A stretch of DNA of 64,000 bases from Notamacropus eugenii (Eukaryota > Chordata > Mammalia > Diprotodontia > Macropodidae). The position numbers were made by a program, and so were the translations under genes. This document shows, in pieces, positions 1 to 14,929 of the stretch. Below the pieces are notes generated by a model that saw only the letters and a list, made by a program, of their open reading frames with translations, was not told the DNA's origin and did not search any database. Where the stretch lies: contig NC_092873.1 of assembly GCF_028372415.1 (NCBI RefSeq), positions 350,611,890-350,675,889 on the forward strand. Reading direction: 5' to 3'. Within the stretch, counting starts at the first letter, position 1, and each line of letters opens with the position of its first letter.

Positions 1-115
1 GTGACTTGCCCAGGGTCACACAGTTAGTAAGTGTCTGAGGCTGGATTTGAACTCAGGAAGATGAGTTTTCCTGATTCCAAGTCTGGCACTCTTTCCACTG
101 TGCCACCTAAGTGCC
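1..115 (-). repeat. Marsupial tRNA-derived SINE, cut by window edge
   Basis: Reverse complement starts GGCACTTAGGTGGCACAGTG and carries the B-box-like GTTCAAATCC and the GTGTGACCCTGGGCAAGTCAC core. The 3' part lies outside the window. Confidence 0.85.
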
Positions 116-451
116 CCAATTCAGAGATACATGGAGCAATTTGTATGAACTGACCCAGAGTGAAACAAACAGATCACCCCCCACAAATGCCCAGTGACTA
201 CATAAAAAGTAGACACTTAAAAGAAGGTAAACTATAAAATACTAACTGGGCAGGCAGAATATTGTATACATTATCCGATGTGATCACTATATCAGGGACT
301 TTTGCATAATTTTTTTTGGTTTTTGATTTTTATAAGGGATGGTTCAGTCCCAGAATTATGGTACATTTCCAAAAAATATCTGTGATGTATTCTTTTTACA
401 AAAAGAATCAACAAAAATTCTTTTAAAATACTTTTTAAAAAGAATAGCCTA

Positions 452-601
452 TGGGGAAGCTAGGTGGCACAGTGGATAGAGCACTGGAACTGGAGTCAGG
501 AGGACCTGAATTCAAATCAAACCTCAAACACTTACTAGCTGTATGACCTTGGGGAAGTCACCTAACCTTAACTGCCTACCAAAATAAAATAAATAAATAA
601 A
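452..601 (+). repeat. Full-length marsupial SINE with (AAAT)n tail and target duplication
   Basis: Starts GGGGAAGCTAGGTGGCACAG and ends in an AAATAAAT-type tail at about 575-601. Flanks carry near-identical copies of AAAAGAATAGC(C)T on both sides, so this is an intact insertion. The tail style fits mobilisation by an RTE-type LINE. Confidence 0.9.
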
Positions 602-619
602 AGAATAGCTTACTAAAAC

Positions 620-742
620 CATCTCATTTTGCAGCTGAGGCAACTAAGGCTGAGTGAGATTAAGTTCAAAGGTTGACACAGGGAGGAAAGGGCAAGGTTT
701 GAGCCCAGGTGCTCCGAGTCCAAATCCAGTGCTCTTTACCCC
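620..742 (-). repeat. MIR-type SINE fragment
   Basis: Antisense MIR core: a CTCATTTTGCAGCTGAGGCA-type start, degraded AGGTCACACAG region, then GTGCTCTTTACC. Confidence 0.65.
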
Positions 743-1217
743 AACTGTCTCTCCATAGTTGGAAGGAGGAGAGGACTGGAAACAACTAAAAAAGAGAGGA
801 AGGGATTGAGCCAACATTGTTAGACAGGGTTACAGTTAAAGAATTAAAACAACAGCCAGTAATGACCCATGGAAAGAGAGCAACTACCTAGGTGGAAAAT
901 TGCATCCATCCCAGCTGTTCTCCTTTGCTGGAGTGACTATTCCTCCCCCACAGGACAGTGGGAGGGGAAGAAGGAAGATCTGTGACATTACACTGAATTT
1001 CTGGGTTAGTCCTTTCTTCCTCTCATGCTGTAGCCTGGGAGGCTGAAAAGGGAGGGAATGGAATCCAGACTAAAATGGAGATTTTCCCTTCAGGGTTGAA
1101 ATGGGGAGTGAGTGACATATCATACTTCATGATATATGGGTCTATTGCATTAAATTTTTACTACACTATTACCTAATCTAATTAAACTGCTACTCAACTA
1201 TGGAAAAATACACCAAT

Positions 1218-1466
1218 AATAGCTGACATTTATATAGCATTTTCAGGTTCCTAAAGTGCCTTACACATATTATCTCATTTGATTCTATGAATAACGCTGT
1301 CAGAGCAGGCATTATGGATATCCCCACTTTACAGACAAAACTGAGCTCCAAGTGATTTATACGATTTGCCTACAGTCAAGAAGCTAGTGTCAGAGGCAGA
1401 TTTTGAATTCAGGTCTTCCTTCTTCCAGCTCTTGCATTCTTTCCATTACCCTAGACTGCTTCTATA
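1218..1466 (-). repeat. MIR3-type SINE
   Basis: Antisense pattern ATTTATATAGCATTTTCAGG, then TATCTCATTTGATTCT, CACTTTACAGA, and a TTTTGAATTCAGGTCTTCCT end, as in marsupial MIR3 copies. Confidence 0.75.
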
Positions 1467-1854
1467 AAAACAAAGCTGTGTCTTTTTTGTCTTATCCATC
1501 TACCTCAGGAATTCTTGGCCTCTCTGGGAGTTCAGTGTCCTATCTCCCAGTCCCTGTCCAACTCTGACAGTCTATACTCTGTGACTGTATTTTGTTATTT
1601 TATCCACAATTAACTAGCAAAGTTTCATTCTTTAATTCTATTGTGATTCAGCAGAATGGAAGGAAATACAGTTTTTCTTCTTTGCATGGGTCATTTTACA
1701 GAGAGCTATGAGTACTCCAGAGTCCACAGGGAAGGGATGGTAACAACCAACTCAAGAGTTATGGTCACCCCAGGAAACATGGGGATGGACCTCAGGGAAT
1801 GTAGCCTGGGCTATAGGGATTGACAAGACCAGATCTATGCATAAGTAAGATTAT

Positions 1855-2130
1855 TCAGACCAAGTATGAGGAAGATGACTTGGAGTAGAGAGACAGTGCA
1901 CGTGGGAAGACCTGTTGGGAGGCTATTGCAATAGACTGGGTAATGAGGGCCTCTGGGAGGGTGGTGTCAGTGGAAACAAAGTGAAGGTAATGGATGTCAG
2001 AGGTGTTTTGGAGATAGAACTGACCTGGTATATTTGGATATGAAAGCTGAGGGAGAAAGAAACACCAACGATAGCCCCAAAGTTCCAAACATGGAAAATT
2101 TAGTGACAGAGAGAGAAGTCAGAAGGGGAT
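1855..2130 (-). repeat. L2 LINE fragment, antisense
   Basis: Contains GGAGGCTATTGCAATAG and GATGAGGGCCT-like blocks, the reverse complement of L2 ORF sequence (antisense of ...YCNSLL...). Confidence 0.7.
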
Positions 2131-2334
2131 CTGGGTAACCTGATTCTGATTTTGCCAATATTTGCTCCAGCAGGAATTTCGCCACTCAGAGATATAGTAT
2201 CTGTAATGTCCAAGCTGCTCCTGTGGCCTAATGCTGGACTACTGAAGAGTTTCTCCAGAAATGAGGGCTGTGAATGGACCTCATTGAGGGTCCTCATGTT
2301 TCAGTGATTGGCTAGGTCCCATTCTCTAGGTGCC

Positions 2335-2505
2335 ATTTTGGTCTGTGTGGTATGACCTTGGGTGAGTAATTTCACTTTTCTGGACCTAGGTTTCATAGGA
2401 TTATAATATTATAAATACATTGCTGGAAAGGAGCTGTAGAAAGCCCTCCCACCACCACTACCATTTTACAGATAGGGGAAAGGACACCCAAAGAGAAATG
2501 ACTCT
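2335..2505 (+). repeat. MIR fragments
   Basis: A short sense MIR piece (GTATGACCTTGGGTGAGTAA) is followed by an antisense piece at 2440-2505 (CCATTTTACAGATAGGGGAA). Both are decayed. Confidence 0.5.
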
Positions 2506-3168
2506 AGTCACTCAATTGATCAATTAGTCAATCAGCAAACCCTTATTAAATGCCTATTATGTGCCTGAAATTGTAGTAAGTACAAGAGATGCAAATAAAA
2601 AGTAGAAACAACCTCTATCATCAAAGGGTTCACATACTAATGGAGGATGACATGCATTAAAATAGGTGTATACAAGACAAACACAGAGTTGATACAAAAG
2701 ATCCTTAGAAGGGAAGACACTGAGAGCTTAGGTTTGAAGAAAAGCCTCCTGAAGAAGATATCAGATGAATTGAGTCTTGGATGCCCTAAACTTCTAGGAG
2801 GTGAATGCAGCAAAGCATTGGGAACAAGCACAGGGGACAGCTGGTACAAAGGCATGGAGGTGGTAGATGGAGCATTGTTGGTAAAGAACTGAAAGTAGGT
2901 CAACAGGGCTGGATGGGAGATTGCAGGAAGAGGAGTAATGTGTAAAAAGACTGGAAAGGTAGGAAAGGAGTGGGTGACAAAGAGCTTTAAGTGCCAAGCA
3001 GAGTGGTCTATATATAGTCCTAGAGGGACTAGAGAGCCACTGAAGTTTATTGAGTGACCTGGCCAGACCTACCCTTTAGAAAATAATTTTGACAACTATA
3101 TGAAGGCCAATGGATTGAAGTCAGGAGAGATGTGAAGCAGGTAGACCAGTTAGAAAGATATAGAGCTA

Positions 3169-3350
3169 GGGGCAGCAAGGTGGCACAGTGGCTAGAGCAC
3201 TGGCTTTGGTGTCTGGAGGATCAGAGATGAAATCTAGCCTCAGATACTTACTAACTGTGTGACTGGGCAAGTTACTTTAACCTCAATTGCCTTCAAAGAA
3301 GGAAGGAAGGAAGGAAGGAAGGAAGGAAGGAAGGAAGGAAGGAAGGAAGA
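3169..3350 (+). repeat. Marsupial SINE with (GAAG)n tail, nested in L2
   Basis: Starts GGGGCAGCAAGGTGGCACAG and contains the ACTGTGTGACTGGGCAAGTT core. It ends in a (GAAG)n microsatellite from 3296 to 3349. L2 sequence resumes right after. Confidence 0.85.
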
Positions 3351-3724
3351 AACCGATAGAAATATTCCAGAAAAAGATCATATGGGCCTGAGAGTGGAGG
3401 CAGTGTGAGTAGAGGAGAGGGGACATATGGGAGAGAAACTGAAGATACGAATGACTAAATTTTGACAAGTGATCTAGACTGAATGAGAATGGGTGGGTGG
3501 GTAGGGGGGACTGGGGACTATAGGACTAGAAGGAGAGAGGTGTTCTGGGTGGTAACAGGGAAGTTTGAATGAAGGGAGGGTTTGGGGGAAAGATAATTGG
3601 CTCTGTTTTGGCCATGCTGAGTTTGAACTATAGATGTCTAACAATCAATTGATGAAATAGGGCTGGAGCTCAAAAGGGAGACCAGGACAGAATAGATAGA
3701 CCTGGGAAGTACCTGTAAGGATAG

Positions 3725-3975
3725 GAAGGGAGGAAACAAGAATTTATTAAGTGCGTAATATATGTTGTATAAATATTATCTCATTTTTTTCTCACAAGAA
3801 TCCTGTGAGGCAGCTTCTATTATGATTCCCATTTTATAGTGGAAGAAACTGAGGCAGACAGAGATTACTGGATTTGCCCAGGGTCACCCAGTTAATAAAT
3901 GTCTGAGGATTGATTTGAACTCAGGTCTTCTTGACTCCAGAGCCAGCACCTCATTCCCTTATGGCCCTGAGGTTA
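3725..3975 (-). repeat. MIR3-type SINE nested in L2
   Basis: Antisense: TTATTAAGTGCGTAATATAT, CAAGAATCCTGTGAGGCAG, GAAACTGAGGCAGACAGAG, CAGGGTCACCCAGTTAATAA, then TTTGAACTCAGGTCTTC. Confidence 0.75.
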
Positions 3976-4215
3976 CCAAGAAAAAGAATATAGAGAGAAG
4001 AGTTTTGGAGAGCACCAGTGGTTAGTGGATGGGAGCTGGAAGAAGCTCCAACAAAGGAGACTGAGAAGGAACAGTCAAACAGGGAAAGGGAGAACCATGA
4101 AAGAAAAACTCCTGAAAACCCAGAAAGCAAAGAGTATCCAGGAGATGATGTTACAAAGAGGTTATGCCAATGTTACAGAGATCTCAAGTAAAATGAGGGG
4201 TGATGGATTAAATAA

Positions 4216-5100
4216 TCACTAAAGTCCTTCCTTCTGTGACATTTTTCGTTCTATGAATGTAAACACAGAGACCCAGAGTACCCTGTATACAATACACCCA
4301 CACATCCCAGTCCACGGTGAAGTTCTACCTTACCTTTGAGGACCACTAGATGGTGCCAGATCCTCAGGCAATGGTGGCCCACAGCGTGGCTCCCAGTTCA
4401 CGATCTAAGATACTGAGCAGCCAAGAAGAGTGGTGGGCATGATATTGATCTTTGCCCAAACACTGTGGACATCTGACACTAAAGTAGGTCAAGGCACTCA
4501 TGATATTACTCTCCCCCCACTCCAATTCTGTATCACACTTCCCCCTCTCTCACAACACCCTTCCTTTTGCAAGATCTGGCTCATTTGGGTCTAGATGGTA
4601 CCTTGCCTATTGTCATACATAGAAGCCCATCACCATGCTTATTGCCCTATGTGGCACTAATGAATTAGGTCATTTCTGTTCATTGGCATCTGAATTCAGC
4701 CCCTGTGATAGCTTTGCCCAATGCCCAGGAGAATGTGGGCAGGGTTCAGGGCCACCTCCCTGGCTTTGCCCTCAAAGTCACTGGCATTTATTTAACCCAA
4801 GCTATCCTCATGCCAACTGTGCTCCCCTTTATCTAATGTTCTTTTAACATGAGTTCCTCCCAGAACGTCAGTGAATATTGAATATCCCTCTCGAATCTCT
4901 TATGGCCCCAGCACAGACATCAGCTTAGTTAGGATTCCTCCGTATTGCCTCCCCACTGTTCCACATCTCCAGAGTCCTTTCAAAGGTGAACAGGACTTTA
5001 AGGCTAGGACCTGTTCATCTTGCTGGCCCAGGGTAAGGTGCCCTGCCCCAAGTTGAGCAGTGTGAATGGCATCAGTCCCACTCCATCACCTGGCAATCCT
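4216..5100. other. Non-repetitive flank, no gene seen
   Basis: No interspersed repeat or splice-flanked coding exon recognised. It carries the CTCF-like motif at 4343 listed separately. Confidence 0.6.
4343..4357 (+). promoter_or_regulatory. Strong CTCF-like motif
   Basis: CCACTAGATGGTGCC agrees with the 15-position CTCF core CCASYAGRKGGCRSY at 14 positions (T for C at position 12). It lies 5.1 kb upstream of the DLX3 ATG. Occupancy cannot be read from sequence. Confidence 0.45.
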
Positions 5101-6520
5101 CATCACCCTGCCATTGATAGGATCATAGGATCTTAGATTTTAGAGCTATAAGGGATCTTAGGGGCCTTTCAACCTCTTCATTTTACAAATTAGGACACTG
5201 AGTCACGGAGAGGTTAAAGGATTCTATAGAGTCCATCTCAACGTACTCCATTCACAGCTGGCGGGCTTGGTAGTTCTTGTGCCCCTGGCCTCACAAGCCC
5301 ACCTTTGTGTCATTTGTACCCACTGCTTCTACTCCACTGAAAGCCCCTGCCCAGCCTTGACAGGGCAACCTTTTCCATATCAATTTGACTGAGAATTATT
5401 TCTTAATCACCACTATGTGTCAGGCTCTGTGCTAAAAACTGATGATACAAAAGTGAAAAATTACAAAGTCCCTGTCCTCAAGGAGCCTAGGTGCTCGTGT
5501 TCTCTTTCCCTCCCCCGCCCTCTCTCTCTCTCTATATATGTACACACACACACACACACACACACATATTCGCATATACACACATATATATTTACAGAAT
5601 CTTCAGTCTGAGGGATGAAAAGGAGAGGCAAAGGACCCAAAGACAATTTGAGGAGGGAGAAATCACTTTCAGCAGTAGGGACCACGTCCATATCTCAAAG
5701 GGTGTTTCCTGATCATGTTCAACCTGAATAATAATGCCCTATCAAAGCGGGCAGGAACTTTCAGTGAGATAGCAACTAGTGGGTACAAATGGCACAAAAG
5801 TAAGCATGTGTTGTGGACAAGGAAAGACAAGGATTCTGTCCTATGGGTTTATTCAATTTCAGTGCACTGTTCTGAACTCATCACCCTGCCCAGTACACTT
5901 GCCTATTCTTTGTAAAAGTCCTGCCCCATTCCCAGCTTCTTGGAGGCTGTGCCAACAGAACACAAACTTAGGCAGGTGCTACCAAATATGAAAGGTTTTT
6001 AGTACAGGCTAGCCATGGACCGTCATTGGCATTACTCACTTCATAGGTGCTTGCCACCAGCTGATGAATATGTTCAGCCAGGAAGAGAAAGGTGAAAGAA
6101 TTGTGACCCTCCTCGGAAGGATGAAAACACAGATCTTCAAAGTTCTAACATAGATTCATTCTGGTCCCTAATTCTGCAGCCTGGGCTTATTTCTGGGGAG
6201 TCCTAAATGCTGGGGAGGCTAAGTAGGAATAGGGGGGATTCCCTCTCATTCCTCCCATACAAAAACTGGGTTAGAACACAGAGGGGCAGCTAGATGGGAG
6301 CAGCTAGTGATAACTGAGACCTCTGGAAAGACTTGGTTTGGACCATCAGAGGACCTAAATATCCAAGTGCCTGCTTACTAGCTGCCTGATCTTGGACAAG
6401 TTACTGTTTTTTCTCTGGGCCTCAGTTTCCTCATCTGTACAATAAGCTCTAGGATATCTTCAGCTTCTGTATCCAAGGATTCTTCCACTATCCTCCTCAA
6501 GCCTTTGGAAGGTAGAATCT
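5101..6520. other. Repeat-bearing stretch
   Basis: Contains an antisense MIR (5115-5220), an antisense L2 3' end (5395-5490), a (CT)n(TA)n(CA)n microsatellite (5518-5590) and a sense MIR (6370-6490). The rest is unique without coding signal. Confidence 0.65.
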
Positions 6521-6724
6521 GAGATGGAATCCTACGCTCCCTCTTTTCTCAAGAGCCCTTCAGGAAAATTGTACGCTGCCTCTTTTTTTCCCCAGACTGT
6601 CGGGGAGCGGGAGGGGGCTTTCGAATGCTTCCCCTGTCGGTCCCTTTCCCCTCACACATTCCGATCCCCTCACCCCCGTCTTGTCCCAAAACTCTTTTTG
6701 CTATTTAGCTCCCCTACTCATCCA

Positions 6725-6965
6725 GCTTCCCGGGAAGGGGAAACTGCGCCGCACCCTATGCCCTCCCCCTCCCCCATCGCCCTGGGCGCCCTTGGCGCCC
6801 GGTTGGCAGCAGAACAGAGGGCACCCCGAGCGGGTGGAAACTCGCCTCGCTATGGGCTTCGAGTGGCTGGCGATATGCGCTGGGGGGACGCGGAGATAGA
6901 CAGACAGATACCGTTTCCACCCCCACTCCCCGCGCCCCCACCTTTCCCACGCAGCAGGGCGCCCC
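6725..6965. promoter_or_regulatory. Orphan CpG-rich block upstream of DLX3
   Basis: About 240 bp with some twenty CpGs, including GGCGCCCTTGGCGCCCGG and GGCGATATGCGC, in DNA that is otherwise CpG-poor. It lies about 2.5 kb upstream of the DLX3 promoter island. ORFs across it on both strands look like the by-product of GC richness. Confidence 0.45.
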
Positions 6966-7009
6966 AGGGAAAGGGCATCAGTCCCTTGTCCCTCTGTCCT
7001 CAAAGCTGA

Positions 7010-8350
7010 AGCATGTCTCCCTCCCGTTTCTGACCTCCTTCCCTAGCTTAAAAAGAGAGAGAAGGGGAGAGGAGAGGAGAGGGGAGAAAAAAAAGGAGAG
7101 AAGAGAGAAGAGGTCTCGTAACCAAGCATTTTAAAACTATTTCCTCCCAGTGGATACTTGATCTAGCTCTTTCGGAGGAGAGAGAGGGAGTCGTGGAGTC
7201 CCCTTCTCCTTTCAAAACCTTTTCCACCCCTCCATCTCACCCTTCCCCGCTCCCACCCCACCCCCCAATCCCTCCATGCTTCCCAGAGATGCAAAATTAA
7301 TGCCTAAACCTCCCTCCACTCCCAACTTTGGAGAGGAAGCTGAAGGCGCCGTTGAGGTGCAGTTCCGAGAATAACCAGCAGGTGGAGGGATTGCACTGCG
7401 TGCTTCTGCGGCTTCCCGGCGTCGGGGTGTTGAGATGAAGAAAATGGTTTGAGGGGTGGGAGGTTAGGTTGGGGGAGAAGGGAGTAAGCAGAGAATATCC
7501 GCAAGTCTCATGGCTTCAGAACATCACAGAGCCTCCTCCCCATAGGCTGGAGTAAAGGGAGTCAAGCCCCTGAAAGCGTGGGATGGATGAGGGATACTGG
7601 GATGAGAGGAGGATGGACATGAGCAAGGAGGGAGGACTCCTTAGTCGGGAAGGTGGTGGGTAAGGATGCAGTTTTGAGGGTTAGGTCGCATCTCTCAGGA
7701 AAATGAGTTTGGGAAAAGATCGAGAGATTTGTACACCCAGGCGGGGACACGTACAGATACACAATCTGGTACCCACACTTGTGCCTACATTCTGATGCTC
7801 AAATCCCTGTGTAAACGTGCATCTCCAGCCAGACATATACATAAACCCCATACACGTTAACTTGAACCCAGTAACATAAGGTTCTGTCTGGATGTCCTCT
7901 TTTCATTTCATTCACAAATCACACACACACGACCACATTCATGCTCCATGCCCCTAAATACAAAGAGCCCCTACCCACCCAAGCACTAACCAGTGGCAAA
8001 CACAGACCACCATTGAGCATACCCGCTAATCTATCTCTATACCTCTCTAGGCAAACCAGAAACAGGAATAACCCTGCAGGCTCACTCCCCATATATCAGG
8101 CGTCCCCAAAGTGTTACTATGGTTTTTAACTTTAATAACTTAAAATTATGTTGGGATACCCGATATAGGGACACATACCAGATTCATAGTTTCTCTAGAA
8201 ATGCAAACAAAATCAAATGTCCCACTACCTGCTCTCTCTCAAAGACACAAGTTAAGCACGCCCCACTGCCCTCTCTAACCCACTCCTTTCCTTCCCCTGA
8301 TTTTCTCCAGTAGCATCTTTTACTCCAATTATCTTTACCTTCAGAAACCT
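7010..8350. other. Unique DLX3 upstream DNA
   Basis: A purine tract at 7048-7112, then mostly unique sequence with no gene. A second, weaker CTCF-like match CCAGCAGGTGGAGGG (13 of 15) lies at 7375-7389. Confidence 0.5.
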
Positions 8351-8352
8351 TA

Positions 8353-8492
8353 TACTTCAGACACAGTCTGTGTGACTTTGGGCAAGTCACTTAACCTACC
8401 TGAGACTTGGTTTCCTCATCTGTAAAATGAAGGGGTTCTATTAATCGGCCTTTGAGGTCCCTTCCAGCTTTACATCTATAATTCTGTGATCA
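8353..8492 (+). repeat. MIR SINE
   Basis: GTGTGACTTTGGGCAAGTCA, TTGGTTTCCTCATCTGTAAA, then GAGGTCCCTTCCAGCTTTA: a well kept MIR 3' half. Confidence 0.85.
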
Positions 8493-8646
8493 CACCACAC
8501 ACACTAGACATCCCACCTCCCCTGAACAAGACCTTTCTCCCCATCCTGAGGATGACAAGAATCTAGAACCTGTTCCTTAGAACCTTGCTGGACCCTTTCC
8601 CCGTTTTCTGTACACCTCTCGCTCGCATTTAGCTGCCTTCAATTGT

Positions 8647-8730
8647 ATACAATATAACATGTATACAATGTATACACGTATAACAATATGTACAATATAA
8701 CATGTATACAATACATGTATACACGTATAC
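8647..8730. repeat. AT-rich 44-bp tandem duplication with palindromes
   Basis: Two copies of TACAATATAACATGTATACA... (starting 8647 and 8691), each with self-complementary TGTATACACGTATA-like stretches. It lies about 0.5 kb upstream of the DLX3 CCAAT box. Confidence 0.7.
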
Positions 8731-9183
8731 ATACTTAGTTGTAGGTATATCATATATGTAAACATACATGTAAGCAGGAAAGCACATGTGCACTCAGGCC
8801 CATCGCGCTTCATAAACATCGTACAGGGACTGTCTTCCCCGCCTTCGCCACACACACGCACCAGAGTTAGGCCCACAACCAAACCCACAATCGGACAGAG
8901 GCCCACGTGGTCACTTTCAGGGGCTCTCAAACCCCATTCCCCTGCCCACCCTTCCCCACTCTCCAGTTCCATTTTATTGATCACTCCCCCCCGCAGCCGA
9001 CATAACATTTCAGAGACACTTCAGGTTTATTTGGGAGGGGGGGTCGTGAGACTGACTGGAGGAGGACTAAGGGGCGTGTGTATATATGTGTTTAGGGTAA
9101 CAACAAAGAGTGGGAGAGAGAGGCAGGGAGAGAGACACAGAGAAAGAGACAGAAGTGTTTTGCCTTCAAGGCAATACTTCCAG

Positions 9184-9188
9184 CCAAT
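9184..9188 (+). promoter_or_regulatory. CCAAT box (NF-Y type) of DLX3
   Basis: CCAAT in the sense orientation followed by CAG, about 70-80 bp upstream of the inferred start site, the usual NF-Y distance. Confidence 0.7.
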
Positions 9189-9313
9189 CAGCGAGCAGCA
9201 TCCACCCTCCCTGACTCCACAATTAAGCCCATAACCAGCCGGCCGGGCGGAGCTGGCAGCATTTGGCTGAGACGCGGGACGAGAGAGGCACCTAACGCCG
9301 GTCCGAGCAGGCG

Positions 9314-9322
9314 ATGATCTGA
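9314..9322 (+). other. Minimal upstream ORF in DLX3 leader (ATG-ATC-stop)
   Basis: ATG ATC TGA with G at -3, 174 nt before the DLX3 ATG and inside the inferred 5'UTR. A two-codon uORF could make initiating ribosomes terminate and re-scan. That it is translated is inference and depends on the start site being upstream of 9314. Confidence 0.4.
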
Positions 9323-9495
9323 GAAACCCCTCGGCCTCCTCCTCCCCCGGAGACCCGCGACACCGAGGCCCCCGCCTCCCCTCCCCTTCTACTCACGACC
9401 CCCCTCCCCCTTTCCGCCTCTTCTCCTCCCCCGTGCTCGATCGCCCCGGGTTGCAGCCACCTCGGGGGTGGCTCGGCGCCAGTCAGCCAGCAGCA

Positions 9496-13028
<3,533 letters not shown>

Positions 13029-14585
13029 GGGTGAACCTTGCTCTGGGATCCCGGGGGAACCCAGACTCCCCACCCACTACCAACGAAGGACAACCCAGGA
13101 CTGAGCCAGAGGAGCATCCATCATGGCCGATACTCAGGAATCAGCAAGGAATGGAAGGGGTAGGGAGAGGCCCCCCAATCTCCCTGGGCTACCCCCTTTC
13201 TTCAGGGATCTGGGTTCTTCCTGAACAACTTTATAGAAACCCAGGATTTCCCACACTGTTCCCTGCCGTCCCCCAGCTGTTGGGGCGCGTTGTACTCAGC
13301 TGGGACAGTATCTTTCCCGGACAAATCTGGACAGGCTCTGGGAGGTTCCTGTCTTGTAGGATTTGATACTTTGCCTCATTTCTCTGGACTGGAGACTTTG
13401 GGGATGGAAAGCGGGAAGGGTAAGGTAGAGAGCGCTTGAAGGTATTGGCAAAGCCATTGGGAGATTCTGGCTCATAGTCAGACCATGCTCCTCCCTACCA
13501 GCCCTTGGAAAGACCAGTTAATGAATTCCCTTGGTAAGAAGGCTAGAAGGAATGGGTGGAGGCTCTTTCTGTCCCCTCTGTCCTTCTCCACCTCCCTCAA
13601 ACCCCATATTAGAATTGGGGGTTAAACCAAAGAAAATACCCAGAGTGGGGAAAAGACTGATTATTTGTGGCCTTAAAGAAAGGAACCCGCTGAGCCGTTC
13701 CTTTTTTTCTCTAGGACCCCAGACCCCTTCTCTGTTAGGGGTTCTTGAATAGACTTCCCCAGGGTCTGTGTTTCTCGTTCAGTGTATAGAACTTTGCACA
13801 ACTTTGGTCTAAAAGCTGTTGAAAAAATAGAAAACAAAGGGCATTGTTAAGAAATAGGACCAAACTCCCCTCTTGGGCATCTTCGCCTTCTCCTCCCACA
13901 TTCCTAATCCATCTCTCCCTCCTCCAGCAAGTTGGTGATTTTTAGCCCCCAAACCTCAAGTCATGAAGAAAACCAGCCACCAAGAAAAAGTAACCGCTAT
14001 CCCCTTCTGGGTGTCGGAGGAAACAAATTTCTCCTGGCTGGACTGGGTTGGAAAATGCCCAGTGAAAGGGAAGAGAAGGGGGATGGGATAGGAGGATGGA
14101 GCTGAGCCATCCTCTTGAGCTGCAAGTATCTTGGGGCTCCACATTGCCCCCCAGGGACCCCAAAAGCCATCTCTCCTCTTCTTACTGTGGTAAAACACCA
14201 AAGAAAAGGGGGAACCCAAATACTGTAGAGATGTATATGTATATACATATACATATATAATATTTTTTTAAGAGAGAGAAGCCACCTCCCTGCCGTGGTT
14301 TCCTATTTATGTGATTATTTCCTCCTGTACAGATCTTGCTGTGTGTAGAACTGAGAGAACGGGGTTGTTGGCGCCTGGTGGATTTTGGCTTGGTGTTGGG
14401 GCAGGGATGGGTGAGAAAGCTGGGAGACATGCGGATCTCCGAGAATCCCACCCCTGGAGACAGCATGGCCCTGGTCGGCTCCCTCATCACTCCCCCCACC
14501 ATACTACTCTCCTCTTCCTTTGTGCTTTCTTACTGGACCCATCTTTATATCTGATATTAATAAAAAAAATTGAATTTAAAGGCTC
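13029..14585 (+). other. DLX3: DLX3 3'UTR
   Basis: About 1.55 kb from the stop codon to just past the AATAAA at 14559. The length agrees with the long 3'UTR of mammalian DLX3. It holds no recognisable interspersed repeat, unlike the DNA that follows. A TA-rich stretch (TGTATATGTATATACATATA and following, 14232-14262) sits in its distal part. Confidence 0.75.
14559..14564 (+). terminator. DLX3 polyadenylation signal AATAAA
   Basis: First AATAAA downstream of the DLX3 stop, in an A/T-rich stretch. Cleavage is expected 10-30 nt further on, near 14575-14595. Confidence 0.7.
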
Positions 14586-14929
14586 ACAGCCCGCTAACCC
14601 ACTGGAGTTTGGGAAGAGGGATTTGGGGATAAAGGAGGGCTTATTCTCTGGATCGAAGAGCTGATGGTCCCTGGCTTGAGGGGAAGTAGGTTTTCTAGGG
14701 AAGGTGGCATGAGTATTAACAATGGGCAAATCTTCTGTGTATTTTCTCCCCATCATGTCAAAGCTGATGAGTTGCCACCCAGGGCTAGTGAAAGCAAGGA
14801 CCCTGGTGTTTAGATTTGGGTTCTTGTGTCCTTTCTTTGCTCTGGGGCTATACACCTCAATGCAGTGGTAGTGGTAGGGGAAGCATCAGAAAGGACCTCA
14901 GTTCTGAGGTTAAATTTTTATTAGAATAT

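Larger units (their letters stand above)
2515..4215 (-). repeat. Long L2 LINE, antisense, interrupted twice
   Basis: Reads from the L2 3' end (AACCCTTATTAAATGCCTAT, complement of ...AGGTGCTTAATAAATG) back through the 3'UTR into the RT region (CAAAGGAGACTGAGAAGG, near 4050-4075). It is broken by a SINE at 3169-3350 and a MIR3-like SINE at 3725-3975. About 1.2 kb of L2 sequence remains. It has many stops and is an old fossil. Confidence 0.8.
9180..9495 (+). promoter_or_regulatory. DLX3: DLX3 core promoter, CpG island start and 5'UTR
   Basis: A canonical CCAAT box (CCAATCAG) lies at 9184-9191, with a weak TATA-like AATTAAG at 9221-9227 and a GC box-like GGCCGGGCGGAG at 9241-9252. Dense CpG begins here and runs through exon 1 to about 9660. 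Published work on the mouse Dlx3 promoter describes NF-Y and Sp1 binding close to the start site. From this spacing I infer transcription starts near 9250-9270, giving a leader of about 230 nt. The exact start is not visible in sequence. Confidence 0.75.

Noticed and set aside
6524-7009. 161-codon + frame with an overlapping 100-codon - frame
   Set aside because: The region is GC- and CpG-rich, which suppresses stops in all frames. Pro/Arg/Ser-rich translation without recognised homology.
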